Shown one piece after another: positions 24,459 through 32,580 of a DNA stretch of 64,000 bases. A model generated the notes under the pieces. The model did not search any database. It worked only from the letters and a program-made list of their open reading frames with translations, and was not told the DNA's origin. Positions within the stretch are counted from its first letter, which is position 1. Every line of letters begins with the position of its first letter. The stretch is from an uncultured Bacteroides sp. (lineage in GTDB: Bacteria; Bacteroidota; Bacteroidia; Bacteroidales; Bacteroidaceae). A program made the position numbers and the translations under genes. The stretch spans positions 1 to 64,000 of the forward strand of contig CAJKXC010000003.1 of the NCBI GenBank assembly GCA_905203765.1, written 5' to 3'.

Positions 24459-24576
24459 AATGAAGAAAGCGGGTGTGTCAAAACTCCCCAAAACATAAAA
24501 TCGCCCTTGCTACAAGTACCTGTGGCGAGGGCGATTTCGTTAAAAAGGGCATTTTGACACACCCTCTTTCTTCATT
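24459..24576. repeat. 118-bp long inverted repeat between convergent genes
   Basis: Outer arms of 25 bases (24459-24483 and 24552-24576, one mismatch; core GGGTGTGTCAAAA/TTTTGACACACCC) enclose an inner pair AAATCGCCCT/AGGGCGATTT (24498-24507, 24538-24547). No ORF. It sits between gdhA and the histidine kinase, so it can end both transcripts. From memory similar units are common in Bacteroides genomes; it may be a MITE-like repeat. Confidence 0.8.
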
Positions 24577-24606
24577 ATTTAAGTAATCCGTGGGGATGAT
24601 ATAAAA

Positions 24607-25821
24607 TCAGTCTTTACATAAGCAAGGAAGCCATACATGGAATGTAGAGCCTTTCCCATACTCGGATTCCACCCAAATCCTGCCCCCCATCTGTTCGGTA
24701 ATGGATTTGCAAATAGGCAGTCCCAGCCCGGTGCCTTGTATAAAAGGATTCAATTTCTTGAAACGATCGAATATCTTCGGCAGATTCTGTTCCTCAATGC
24801 CCATACCCGTATCCTCTACATAGAGTTCCAGCCCGTTATCCTTGCAGGTATATCCCATCTTGACGTATCCATGCTGGGTAAACTTAACGGCATTGGTTAT
24901 CAAGTTAGTGACAATTTGAGTCAGGCGGTCACTGTCCGCCTTGACCATCAATTCTTTGAGCGGATTTTCGCAGATAAATTCCACATCCGGCTTATGAACT
25001 TTCGCATTCATCTGAATAGCAAGATCGCTAAACATAAGCGGGAAGTTAAACACTGTATCCTTAAAGATCATTTTGCTGGAGTCCAATATAGAAAGGGCTA
25101 GAATATCTTCGAAAAGGGTCAGCAGCAGATTGTTATTGAGTGCAACGATACGGTTGTATTCTTCCTGCTTCTCCTTACTCTCCGCTTCGGCTATGAGTTG
25201 TGAAAAGCCGACGATGGAGTTCAGCGGCGTTCTTATTTCGTGACTCATATTAGCAATGAATTGCGATTTCAGTTTGTCGGCTTGTTCAGCCTTATCCAAA
25301 GCTTCTTGCAGTTGGTCCATCATCTGATGCTGCAAAGTAACATCCATGCCTACGCATACCAGCAACCTCTTTCCTTTGAAGGAGAAAGAGAATTTAATGG
25401 TTTGCAGATGGGTACTGACGCCGCGGTCGGGAGAGGTAACAATTTCGTGAATCAACATAGGAGCCTCTTCCGTATATGCGGAAGCTTCTATGTCATCTTT
25501 CCGGTATTGGTCAGCTTCATCTTTCGGAAAAACCTCGTAGTCCGTCTTACCTACCAATGCCTCTTGAGGCATATTGCACATCTGTTCAAACTTCTTGTTG
25601 ACGATATAAAAGCGATAATCGTCTTCTATATCTTTAATCAGAATGGCCGAAGGCAGTTTACGGAAGATGGTTCTCATCATCTGATGAGCTTCCTTTTCAT
25701 CTCTAATGGCTTTCTCCAACGTGCTATCTGCCGGCAATTCAGCTTTCTTTTTATAAAAACTCAATTCCGCCCGCAGCCGTTCATTTTCTTTCCTTAATTC
25801 TTGTTCTTCCATCATATTCAT
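24607..25821 (-). CDS. Cytoplasmic PAS sensor histidine kinase
   Basis: 404 residues, no membrane segment and no signal peptide. An N-terminal coiled coil (about 3-45) is followed by a PAS domain (about 46-165; IFRKLPSAILIKD), then HisKA with SQFIANMSHEIRTPLNSIV (phospho-acceptor His194). HATPase_c motifs follow: N-box ITNLITNAVKF, G1 VEDTGMGIEEQ, F-box FDRFKKLNPF, G2 GTGLGLPICK. There is no receiver domain and no response regulator next to it, so it is an orphan kinase. The input signal is unknown; a redox or metabolite cue via PAS is possible. Start codons at 25815 and 25812 are also possible. Confidence 0.9.
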   Translation of the reverse strand: MNMMEEQELRKENERLRAELSFYKKKAELPADSTLEKAIRDEKEAHQMMRTIFRKLPSAILIKDIEDDYRFYIVNKKFEQMCNMPQEALVGKTDYEVFPKDEADQYRKDDIEASAYTEEAPMLIHEIVTSPDRGVSTHLQTIKFSFSFKGKRLLVCVGMDVTLQHQMMDQLQEALDKAEQADKLKSQFIANMSHEIRTPLNSIVGFSQLIAEAESKEKQEEYNRIVALNNNLLLTLFEDILALSILDSSKMIFKDTVFNFPLMFSDLAIQMNAKVHKPDVEFICENPLKELMVKADSDRLTQIVTNLITNAVKFTQHGYVKMGYTCKDNGLELYVEDTGMGIEEQNLPKIFDRFKKLNPFIQGTGLGLPICKSITEQMGGRIWVESEYGKGSTFHVWLPCLCKD

Positions 25822-25929
25822 AGCATAATGTCGGAGATAGTTTTGTCATTATTAAGATTAGCCGTGGTAAAAGTATAAAATAATAGCGGATATATCACAT
25901 AATCCAGCAAAAAAGTTAAAATTAAGAGC

Positions 25930-27237
25930 TTATATATCACCATCTTCATCTTCTTCCGGCAATTCCTGGATCAATGCTTCGGTATCGATATCTATGCGAT
26001 ACGACTCCTCTTCAGAGAAAAAGACAAGTAAGGAATTGTCACCAATCCACCACATATCCGGGAGCCCGGCAACCAAATCGATCTCTTCATTGAAAAGCAG
26101 GTGGAACTCTGCCCCGCTCTGCTGATAAACGGACAGATTATATACTGCACTTGTCTCCCGATCGTCATTCGACAATGCTGCAATCCAGCCGGTAGAATCA
26201 TGGACGGAAACACACTCGGCAGCAATATCCAAATATTCGGAACCGTTATCGGAGCTTTCCGGCGCAGGCACTTTTTCCCGTACAAAGAAGAAATGCACAA
26301 GGTTGTAATCGCCGTAGCTGGAGAAACCCAAATGTATTCCCAGTTTCTTGTCACATCCGTAATAGGCGAAATTCAGATGTCCCCCATCGATATAGTCTTC
26401 TTCTGTCGAATGGCGTTCCAACAGTACTTCGCCCGCAGCATTGCGAATAATGAGGTCGTGCCCCATTTCCAGACAATCGTGGAAAGCATTGCTTTCGCAC
26501 CTCTTTCGGAGAAGTTCCCGATATTCCTCTTTTGTCAGCTTGGTAACCTTTGCTGCAAGGGTCGTGACACATTCTTCTATCGGTTCCTGTTCGTTGGGTG
26601 CTATGCTTTCCGTGTCAACTTTGTCAGCCATTGATCCACCCTTATGGTCATAAAACTGTTCGCTCATCAGTTCCCCTTGCTTGTACAGCTGCCTGCACGC
26701 TACAAGTCCACTGGGGTGGTAGTTCTCGAACACTCCGTCGGGAACGATGTCAGACGTGTAGTGTTCCAACGAACGAAGCCGGCCATCTTTGTAGTCGCGC
26801 AGTACGATATGGGTATCGGTTATCTCCGTCTGTGTAGAGTCACAGTCGGGTTTGTAAAAAGAATGAGTCTTGTAGCCTTGCTCATCTTGTATGGTGCGAC
26901 CGGACAGACCTTTCTGGTCGTGCCACACCGCATACTCATCAATAAGGCGGGGTGATCCCCATCCTTTGTAGAAACACCGGCGATAAGTATCGCGATCATA
27001 ATCCCAAGATTCCGACCATCCATAAGGCTCTCCGTCCCGAAAAGAAGTAATATCTATCAGCTTCTGATTTTCATACGTTTGGCGTTTCATCAACTTTCCG
27101 CCCACGTACTCGCTAATCTTCCACAACGTGCCGTCTTTCCGATACGTGGTATCTCTCTTTATATCCTGTTGTGCACTTGCCGTAACGAATGGCGATAAAG
27201 ATAAAAGCAACAGTAATATTTTAATAACATTCTTCAT
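25930..27237 (-). CDS. Secreted protein with MORN-like repeats, unknown function
   Basis: 435 residues from the ATG at 27237. Signal peptide ends near ASAQ. The N-terminal half contains repeated Tyr/Gly/Asp-rich units typical of MORN-type antitoxin-like repeats (TYRKDGTLWKISEYVGGKLM, FENYHPSGLVACRQLYKQGE). The C-terminal half has a mixed acidic character and ends in a strongly acidic tail (EELPEEDEDGDI-like). I do not recognise a catalytic motif. It is third in a minus-strand run after two membrane-protein genes, so all three may work together at the envelope. Confidence 0.65.
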   Translation of the reverse strand: MKNVIKILLLLLSLSPFVTASAQQDIKRDTTYRKDGTLWKISEYVGGKLMKRQTYENQKLIDITSFRDGEPYGWSESWDYDRDTYRRCFYKGWGSPRLIDEYAVWHDQKGLSGRTIQDEQGYKTHSFYKPDCDSTQTEITDTHIVLRDYKDGRLRSLEHYTSDIVPDGVFENYHPSGLVACRQLYKQGELMSEQFYDHKGGSMADKVDTESIAPNEQEPIEECVTTLAAKVTKLTKEEYRELLRKRCESNAFHDCLEMGHDLIIRNAAGEVLLERHSTEEDYIDGGHLNFAYYGCDKKLGIHLGFSSYGDYNLVHFFFVREKVPAPESSDNGSEYLDIAAECVSVHDSTGWIAALSNDDRETSAVYNLSVYQQSGAEFHLLFNEEIDLVAGLPDMWWIGDNSLLVFFSEEESYRIDIDTEALIQELPEEDEDGDI

Positions 27238-27319
27238 AATCATATTCTTTTAAAGCCGGTGCTAATCGTTTTTTTCTCGAAACAACGCTTTTTCACCGAA
27301 TACCAACTTACCATTTTAC

Positions 27320-27703
27320 TTAGAGCAGCGACAGCGCTCCGAATTCAGTGTAAAGAATGACAAGCATGCCAAGAAACGCGAGGCAGGCCAAAATGAAGCA
27401 TCCCATATCTTTCTCATCCGTACGGCATTTCTCATACGCACTTCTCCATCTTCGATAGCGCTTGCTACCGTCATAGAGTAGCAGACAATCGATTATCCCC
27501 AGTGCGATACCGGCTTTAATGGCATAGTTCTCAAGGAGAGGAATTGCCAACTGCTGCCCGGCGAGCTGAATAAGAAAGCCGCAGATTATCATTATCGGTA
27601 AAGAAGTCAGTGCAAATATAAGGCCACGTCTTTTAGATGGGAAAAGACATATTTCACCACAATATTCTTCTACGGCCAGATGCCAATATATATACCAGTT
27701 CAT
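27320..27703 (-). CDS. Small membrane protein, unknown
   Basis: 127 residues with three hydrophobic segments (about 29-50, 60-77, 102-122) and no recognised family. A Cys- and aromatic-rich N-terminus (YIYWHLAVEEYCGEICLF) precedes the first segment. The middle loop is basic (SKRYRRWRSAYEKCR). It lies 19 bases after the upstream membrane-protein gene and 82 before the MORN-like gene, consistent with one operon. Confidence 0.6.
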   Translation of the reverse strand: MNWYIYWHLAVEEYCGEICLFPSKRRGLIFALTSLPIMIICGFLIQLAGQQLAIPLLENYAIKAGIALGIIDCLLLYDGSKRYRRWRSAYEKCRTDEKDMGCFILACLAFLGMLVILYTEFGALSLL

Positions 27704-27722
27704 ACGCTATCAGTTTACATTA

Positions 27723-28832
27723 TTATTCGAGTGAGTCGCAATCCTCTTCAAACAGTCCCCCGCTTTCCAAGAGTCGGCGGAGCCGTTCATCGAGATTCGG
27801 ATTCTCCGGGTCATCATATCCGTAGTTGAACCGGGGAACTTCCGCTTCTACCTGGAAATAGTAAATACGCCAAAGCCGAAGGAAAGGGCTGCTGTTACGA
27901 AACATTTCCTGCGGTACACCCAGTTCATCAAATCTCTCGACAACATCATAATTATTACCGGATATGGATTCAAACCTGCAGATTTTCGAGAGAATGCCGT
28001 TTTCGTAGCGTTCGGTTTCCATACGGCATAAGGTGTCGTTCTTATAGAATAAATAAGTGGTTGTATTGCCCGACTCTTTACGAAAAGCGTCCTTGCAATC
28101 TGCCAGCAAATCCGTTACGATCCGTTTATATTGTTTATAGAGCAGGATGTCGGCACTGCCGTCCGGCGTTTCGCCCAACCGCATATCATTCAATTGGTAA
28201 TTGCACGGCTGGCTGGCGCTGCCACCGGCATACCGCCCGTATTTGTTGAAGTAACGTACACCGACAACCCTTGCCGGGAAAGGTGAGAAATGCATTCGGG
28301 CTTCATAAAAGAGTGTCTTGTCATCATTGTATTGTTCCTGCGCCCAATACTTATCATTAAGTCCGCCTATTTCATTCAGGTTTGCCAGCATGATGTAGCC
28401 CAGCACTGCTCCGGCACATAGTGATGCAAGGACTTTTGCCCCACCCAGCCAAATAGAAGAATGCCCCATGCCCAAACGCCACAAACGACCGCACCCGAAA
28501 GCAATAGCAAAAAAGGTGACCAACTTCAACGTAGCATGTATAATCTGCGGATCAGCCGCCACCTGACATGAAGGCAACAGAAGGTAAGTCAGCACGCCAT
28601 AGACAAACAGCGAGCCGACCGCCCAATAGAGATGTTCCGTTCCTTTCAGTCCGAACATAAAACTACAGGTGATGAACAAAAGATAAGGCACTGCCGGAAT
28701 GCCCCATAAAATGGATACCAGAACAAGTGCAGACGTATCGAAACCGGACAGGATATAGCACAAAAGCATAACAGCTACTGTCACTCCCAAAACCCAAAGC
28801 ATGGTCAGCAAATAAATATTCATTCTCTTCAT
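27723..28832 (-). CDS. Multi-pass membrane protein with MORN-like soluble tail
   Basis: 369 residues. The N-terminal part (1-165) has five hydrophobic segments; the rest is soluble. The tail includes tyrosine-rich repeat-like units (TTTYLFYKNDTLCRMETERY, ENGILSKICRFESISGNNYD) that resemble the MORN-type units of the gene two places downstream. That points to a shared origin or partner role within this cluster. A minus-strand -7 box is at 28910-28917. No known family. Confidence 0.6.
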   Translation of the reverse strand: MKRMNIYLLTMLWVLGVTVAVMLLCYILSGFDTSALVLVSILWGIPAVPYLLFITCSFMFGLKGTEHLYWAVGSLFVYGVLTYLLLPSCQVAADPQIIHATLKLVTFFAIAFGCGRLWRLGMGHSSIWLGGAKVLASLCAGAVLGYIMLANLNEIGGLNDKYWAQEQYNDDKTLFYEARMHFSPFPARVVGVRYFNKYGRYAGGSASQPCNYQLNDMRLGETPDGSADILLYKQYKRIVTDLLADCKDAFRKESGNTTTYLFYKNDTLCRMETERYENGILSKICRFESISGNNYDVVERFDELGVPQEMFRNSSPFLRLWRIYYFQVEAEVPRFNYGYDDPENPNLDERLRRLLESGGLFEEDCDSLE

Positions 28833-28909
28833 CGTGTTATATATCGGTTTATGCCGGATAAGTTTATACTTCCGGTATATCCCTTAGTGTATTCGGTTAT
28901 ATAATACTA

Positions 28910-28917
28910 CAAAGGTA
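28910..28917 (-). promoter_or_regulatory. -7 box of the three-gene membrane cluster
   Basis: TACCTTTG on the minus strand, 77 bases before the ATG at 28832. Confidence 0.55.
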
Positions 28918-29001
28918 AGCAGAATAAATCAGAGAGTAAGAGAATTATACGATAAATTTATCAAGCAAGAGAAAAACTTATCAGAGAAAAGAAAGGAATA
29001 C

Positions 29002-29562
29002 CTATTGCTGCTTCAACGCTTCATAGACTGCCGGATGGAGGAAGTAGCGGACGTCTCTCCCTTCATCCAACGCCTTGCGGATAAAAGTGGAACTGATTTC
29101 AAAGACGGGAGAAGAGGCGAGTTCTACATTCTCTGGCAAAGAGGCGGCATCCACCGGATAGCCCGGACGGGGATAGACAAGGATATGATTCTCGGCAAGG
29201 ATACGTTCCGACTGATGCCAACGGGGAAAGAGTAGCCAGTTGTCCGAACCCATGATGAGATGGAAGGTATGTTCGGGACAGGCTTTCTTCAATTCGTCCA
29301 AAGTATGGACGGTGTAAGACGGACGGGAGAGATAGAACTCAAAGTCAGAGGCACGGAACTTGGGGTAGCCTTCAATGGCAAGCTGCACCAACTGTAAGCG
29401 GAACTTGTCGTCCATCAATGCATCTTCTTCCTTCAGCGGGTTATGGGGAGTGACCATAAACCACAGTTCGTCCAATCCCTCGTATTCGCAAAGATAGTTA
29501 GCGAGAGCCAAATGCCCGATATGTATCGGGTTGAACGAGCCGCTGAAAATGCCGACGTTCAT
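29002..29562 (-). CDS. nadD: Nicotinate-nucleotide adenylyltransferase
   Basis: Makes deamido-NAD from nicotinate mononucleotide and ATP. 186 residues. The nucleotidyltransferase signature GIFSGSFNPIHIGHLALAN (HIGH-type motif) is at the N-terminus, MGSDNWLLFPRWHQ in the middle and the C-terminal ISSTFIRKALDEG. Length matches the family. The start codon overlaps the gmk stop by 4 bases (ATGA), so it is translated with gmk from the yicC-gmk-nadD unit. Cytoplasmic. Confidence 0.95.
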   Translation of the reverse strand: MNVGIFSGSFNPIHIGHLALANYLCEYEGLDELWFMVTPHNPLKEEDALMDDKFRLQLVQLAIEGYPKFRASDFEFYLSRPSYTVHTLDELKKACPEHTFHLIMGSDNWLLFPRWHQSERILAENHILVYPRPGYPVDAASLPENVELASSPVFEISSTFIRKALDEGRDVRYFLHPAVYEALKQQ

Positions 29563-30122
29563 TGCTTCAAAAATTCACTGATTACCTTCAACGCCTCTGC
29601 CTGCGCCGTCTCCAAGTCATCATTCACAATGACCTTATCGAACTTCGGAGCAAATGTAAGTTCATATTCCGCCTTTGCCACACGGCTTTCTATCACTTCG
29701 GGAGCGTCCGTAGCACGGCCTACCAACCGCTTGCGCAACTCTTCTACCGAAGGCGGCTGAATAAAGACAGAGAGAGCACGCTCGCCATAGAATTTCTTGA
29801 TGTTGCAGCCGCCTACTACGTCTACATCGAACACAACGTTTTGTCCGGCAGCCAACTGAGTCTCTACCTGAGACTTCAACGTTCCGTAATAACGGTCCTG
29901 ATACACTTCTTCGTATTCCAGGAACTCGTCATTGGCTATGCGACGACGGAATTCGTCGGGAGTCAGGAAGAAGTATTCCACTCCGTCCCGTTCCGCTCCG
30001 CGCGGCGGACGGCTGGTAGCTGAAATAGAGAAAGCCAGGTTCAGGTTCTGAGTCAACAGATAATTGATAATCGTTGACTTGCCGGAACCGGAAGGGGCTG
30101 AAAAGATGATAAGCTTGGCCAT
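29559..30122 (-). CDS. gmk: Guanylate kinase
   Basis: Phosphorylates GMP to GDP. 187 residues with the P-loop IIFSAPSGSGKSTIINYLL at the N-terminus, the GMP-binding stretch ISATSRPPRGAERDGVEYFF, and LVGRATDAPEVIESRVAKA as the lid. Typical length. Lies between yicC and nadD with a 4-base overlap to nadD. A four-unit heptad repeat (30129-30156) fills the gap to yicC. Confidence 0.96.
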   Translation of the reverse strand: MAKLIIFSAPSGSGKSTIINYLLTQNLNLAFSISATSRPPRGAERDGVEYFFLTPDEFRRRIANDEFLEYEEVYQDRYYGTLKSQVETQLAAGQNVVFDVDVVGGCNIKKFYGERALSVFIQPPSVEELRKRLVGRATDAPEVIESRVAKAEYELTFAPKFDKVIVNDDLETAQAEALKVISEFLKQ

Positions 30123-30128
30123 GGAGAG

Positions 30129-30156
30129 AATTAAAAATTAAGAATTAAAAATTAAA
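30129..30156. repeat. Heptad repeat, AATTAAA type
   Basis: Four tandem 7-nt units (AATTAAA, AATTAAG, AATTAAA, AATTAAA) in the 48-base gmk-yicC gap, ending 6 bases before the gmk start on the minus strand. Confidence 0.85.
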
Positions 30157-30170
30157 AGCAAGACAGGGGA

Positions 30171-31049
30171 TTACATTACGTTCAACACCTGTTCTTTGAT
30201 TTGTTCCAGTTCGTCTTTCATCTGAACGACAATCTTCTGCATTTCGGCATGATTGGACTTGCTGCCCAGGGTATTGATTTCGCGTCCCATTTCCTGGGCG
30301 ATGAAACCGAGCTTCTTGCCTTGTCCGCTACCGCCTTCCAGGGTATTGATGAAATACTTCAGGTGGTTGCTGAGGCGTTGCTTCTCTTCGTTGACGTCCA
30401 GTTTCTCAATGTAGTAGATAAGTTCCTGCTCCAAGCGGTTCTTGTCGTAATCTACGCTCAAGGTCTTTTCGAGTGCATCGGTGATACGTTCTTTCACTTT
30501 CACAACCCGTTCCTTTTCGTAGGGGGTAATTGTTTCGAGCAGAGAAACAATATTGGCTATCTTCTCGCGGAACTTCTTCTCCAATGCAGCGCCTTCCTGT
30601 TTGCGGAAATCCACCAGATGATTGATGGCTTCTTCTACGGCAGCATGGGCAGCAGACCATTCCTCGTCGCTCAACTCCTGCGTTTCGTTCTTGGTCATCA
30701 CGTCCGGCATACGAAGCAGGGTAGCGAACCAGTCGGCGGGTTCGGGAATGCCGGCTGCTGCGGAAATTTCTTTAATCTTCTTATAGTAAGCCTCTACCAC
30801 TTCCTGATTGATAGGAGTCGCAAGTTGTTCGGCATCTTTCTTTTCTATCCAGAGGCTGAAGTCCACCTTTCCGCGCTCCAGGATTTTAGATATTTCGTTA
30901 CGGATTTCTATCTCCTTCTCCCGGTAAAGGGGAGCGATGCGGGTAGAAAGGTCCATTGCTTTACTGTTGAGTGACTTGATTTCAACGTTGATTTTCTTAT
31001 CGGACAGTTCGACAGTTGCCTTGCCGTAGCCCGTCATAGATTGTATCAT
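30171..31049 (-). CDS. YicC/YloC-family endoribonuclease
   Basis: 292 residues of the YicC family, described as a metal-dependent endoribonuclease in E. coli. Typical features: MIQSMTGYGKATVE at the N-terminus, KSLNSKAMDLSTRI, and the C-terminal EMGREINTLGSKSNHAEMQKI. Coiled-coil helices lie in the middle. First gene of the minus-strand yicC-gmk-nadD unit, with a -7 box in the divergent promoter shared with tsaB. The link yicC-gmk is conserved in many bacteria. Confidence 0.92.
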   Translation of the reverse strand: MIQSMTGYGKATVELSDKKINVEIKSLNSKAMDLSTRIAPLYREKEIEIRNEISKILERGKVDFSLWIEKKDAEQLATPINQEVVEAYYKKIKEISAAAGIPEPADWFATLLRMPDVMTKNETQELSDEEWSAAHAAVEEAINHLVDFRKQEGAALEKKFREKIANIVSLLETITPYEKERVVKVKERITDALEKTLSVDYDKNRLEQELIYYIEKLDVNEEKQRLSNHLKYFINTLEGGSGQGKKLGFIAQEMGREINTLGSKSNHAEMQKIVVQMKDELEQIKEQVLNVM

Positions 31050-31065
31050 AATGTTATAGTTTTGC

Positions 31066-31115
31066 GCAAATTTACGCGATTATTTTAATTACTGAAAATA
31101 ATCACGTAAATTTGC
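31066..31115. promoter_or_regulatory. Mirror-symmetric divergent promoter (yicC and tsaB)
   Basis: Two 21-base arms (31066-31086 and 31095-31115) are inverted copies with one mismatch around an 8-base centre. Each arm carries an outward TAAATTTG -7 box: minus strand at 31067-31074, plus strand at 31107-31114. Both gene sets start from near-identical promoter halves that overlap in their -33 regions. Confidence 0.75.
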
Positions 31116-31140
31116 CACAATAAAATTAAGAATAAAAGTT

Positions 31141-31833
31141 ATGTCATGTATCTTGCATATTGAAACGTCCACCTCGGCTTGCTCCGTAGCAGTGAGCGAA
31201 GACGGGCAAAACGTGTTCAAGAAGGAAGACCTGAAAGGGCCTTCACACGCCGTTGCACTGGGAGTTTTCGTGGACGAGGCGTTGTCGTTTGCCGACAGCC
31301 ACGCCATGCCGTTGGATGCCGTTGCAGTGAGTTGCGGTCCCGGTTCGTACACCGGTCTGCGTATCGGCGTATCGATGGCAAAAGGTATCTGTTACGGACG
31401 CAACCTGCCGCTTATCGGAATACCGACGCTGAAAGTGCAATGCGTGCCGGTGCTGCTTTACCACGAAGAACTGCCGGACGATGCCCTGCTGTGCCCCATG
31501 ATTGACGCCCGCCGCATGGAAGTTTACGCTGCCGTCTACGACCGCGCCCTGAAACCGGTGCGCGACATTGCCGCCGACATTGTAGACGAGAATTCATATA
31601 CCGAATTTCTGGATAAACAACCCGTTTACTTCTTTGGTGACGGCGCTGCCAAGTGCAAAGAGAAGATAACGCATCCCAATGCACACTTCATCGACAACAT
31701 CCGCCCGCTTGCCAGCATGATGTTTCCGCTGGCAGAGAAAGCGATAGCCGAGAACGATTATAAAGACGTAGCCTACTTCGAGCCCTTCTACCTGAAAGAG
31801 TTCGTAGCCAGTATGCCCAAGAAACTCTTGTAA
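31141..31833 (+). CDS. tsaB: tRNA threonylcarbamoyladenosine biosynthesis protein TsaB
   Basis: Partner of TsaD in making t6A at position 37 of ANN-decoding tRNAs. 230 residues of the ASKHA fold: LHIETSTSACSVAVSEDG at the N-terminus, CGPGSYTGLRIGVSMAKGIC as the typical TsaB loop, MIDARRMEVYAAVYD in the middle. Length matches the family. First gene of a long plus-strand run reaching rseP at 37.9 kb. A heptad repeat fills the gap to the next gene. Confidence 0.94.
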   Translation: MSCILHIETSTSACSVAVSEDGQNVFKKEDLKGPSHAVALGVFVDEALSFADSHAMPLDAVAVSCGPGSYTGLRIGVSMAKGICYGRNLPLIGIPTLKVQCVPVLLYHEELPDDALLCPMIDARRMEVYAAVYDRALKPVRDIAADIVDENSYTEFLDKQPVYFFGDGAAKCKEKITHPNAHFIDNIRPLASMMFPLAEKAIAENDYKDVAYFEPFYLKEFVASMPKKLL

Positions 31834-31839
31834 CCCAAT

Positions 31840-31867
31840 AACTATCAACTATCAATTATCAACTAAA
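31840..31867. repeat. Heptad repeat, AACTATC type
   Basis: Four tandem 7-nt units (AACTATC, AACTATC, AATTATC, AACTAAA) between the tsaB stop and the ATG at 31871. Confidence 0.85.
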
Positions 31868-31870
31868 AAA

Positions 31871-32494
31871 ATGCAATATAATACCCAACAGAAACGGATG
31901 CCCCTGCCGGAATACGGCCGCAGCATCCAGAACATGGTAGACCATGCACTGTCGATTGAAGACCGTGCCGAACGCCAACGTTGTGCCAACACGATTATCA
32001 ACATCATGGGAAATATGTTCCCCCACCTGCGCGACGTACCCGACTTCAAACATAAATTGTGGGACCACCTCGCCATTATGTCGGACTTCAAGCTGGACAT
32101 CGACTATCCGTACGAAATCATCCGCAAGGATAATCTCAATACCAAACCGGAGAACGTACCCTACCCCAGCACCAAAATCCGTTACCGCCACTACGGCCGT
32201 ACGCTCGAAGTGCTGATAAAGAAAGCCATCGACTTCCCCGAAGGAGACGAGAAGCAAAGCCTGATAGCCCTGATATGCAACCACATGAAGAAGGACTATA
32301 TGGCATGGAACAAGGATACGGTAGACGACCGCAAGATTGCCGACGACCTTTACGAACTGTCTGACGGCAAACTGCAAATGACCGACAACATTCTCCGCGT
32401 CATGGCAGAAAGAATCGATATGAACTATCGACCGAAGATGAATAATCAGAACAACCGTAACAACAACCGCAATAACGGTAAACGGAAATACTAA
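31871..32494 (+). CDS. DUF4290 domain protein
   Basis: 207 residues. The DUF4290 family is found in Bacteroidota and has no assigned function. Typical stretches: PLPEYGRSIQNMVDHALSI, NIMGNMFPHLRDVPDFKHKLWDHL and KKDYMAWNKDTVDD. The C-terminus is a low-complexity Asn/Arg tail (NNQNNRNNNRNNGKRKY) that may bind nucleic acid. The gene lies between tsaB and murA, and the heptad arrays on both sides isolate its ribosome-binding region. Confidence 0.85.
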   Translation: MQYNTQQKRMPLPEYGRSIQNMVDHALSIEDRAERQRCANTIINIMGNMFPHLRDVPDFKHKLWDHLAIMSDFKLDIDYPYEIIRKDNLNTKPENVPYPSTKIRYRHYGRTLEVLIKKAIDFPEGDEKQSLIALICNHMKKDYMAWNKDTVDDRKIADDLYELSDGKLQMTDNILRVMAERIDMNYRPKMNNQNNRNNNRNNGKRKY

Positions 32495-32498
32495 TATC

Positions 32499-32576
32499 AG
32501 TGATTAGTGATTAATGATTAGTGACTTGTTTTCCTCAACGCCACTAATCACTAATCACTAATCATTAATCACTAAA
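32499..32576. repeat. Heptad repeats in two complementary arms before murA
   Basis: Left arm 32499-32526: AGTGATT, AGTGATT, AATGATT, AGTGACT. Right arm 32542-32576: CACTAAT three times, CATTAAT, CACTAAA. The arms are complementary and can form a hairpin of about 25 bp; the right arm ends 4 bases before the murA ATG at 32581. Confidence 0.9.
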
Positions 32577-32580
32577 TAAA

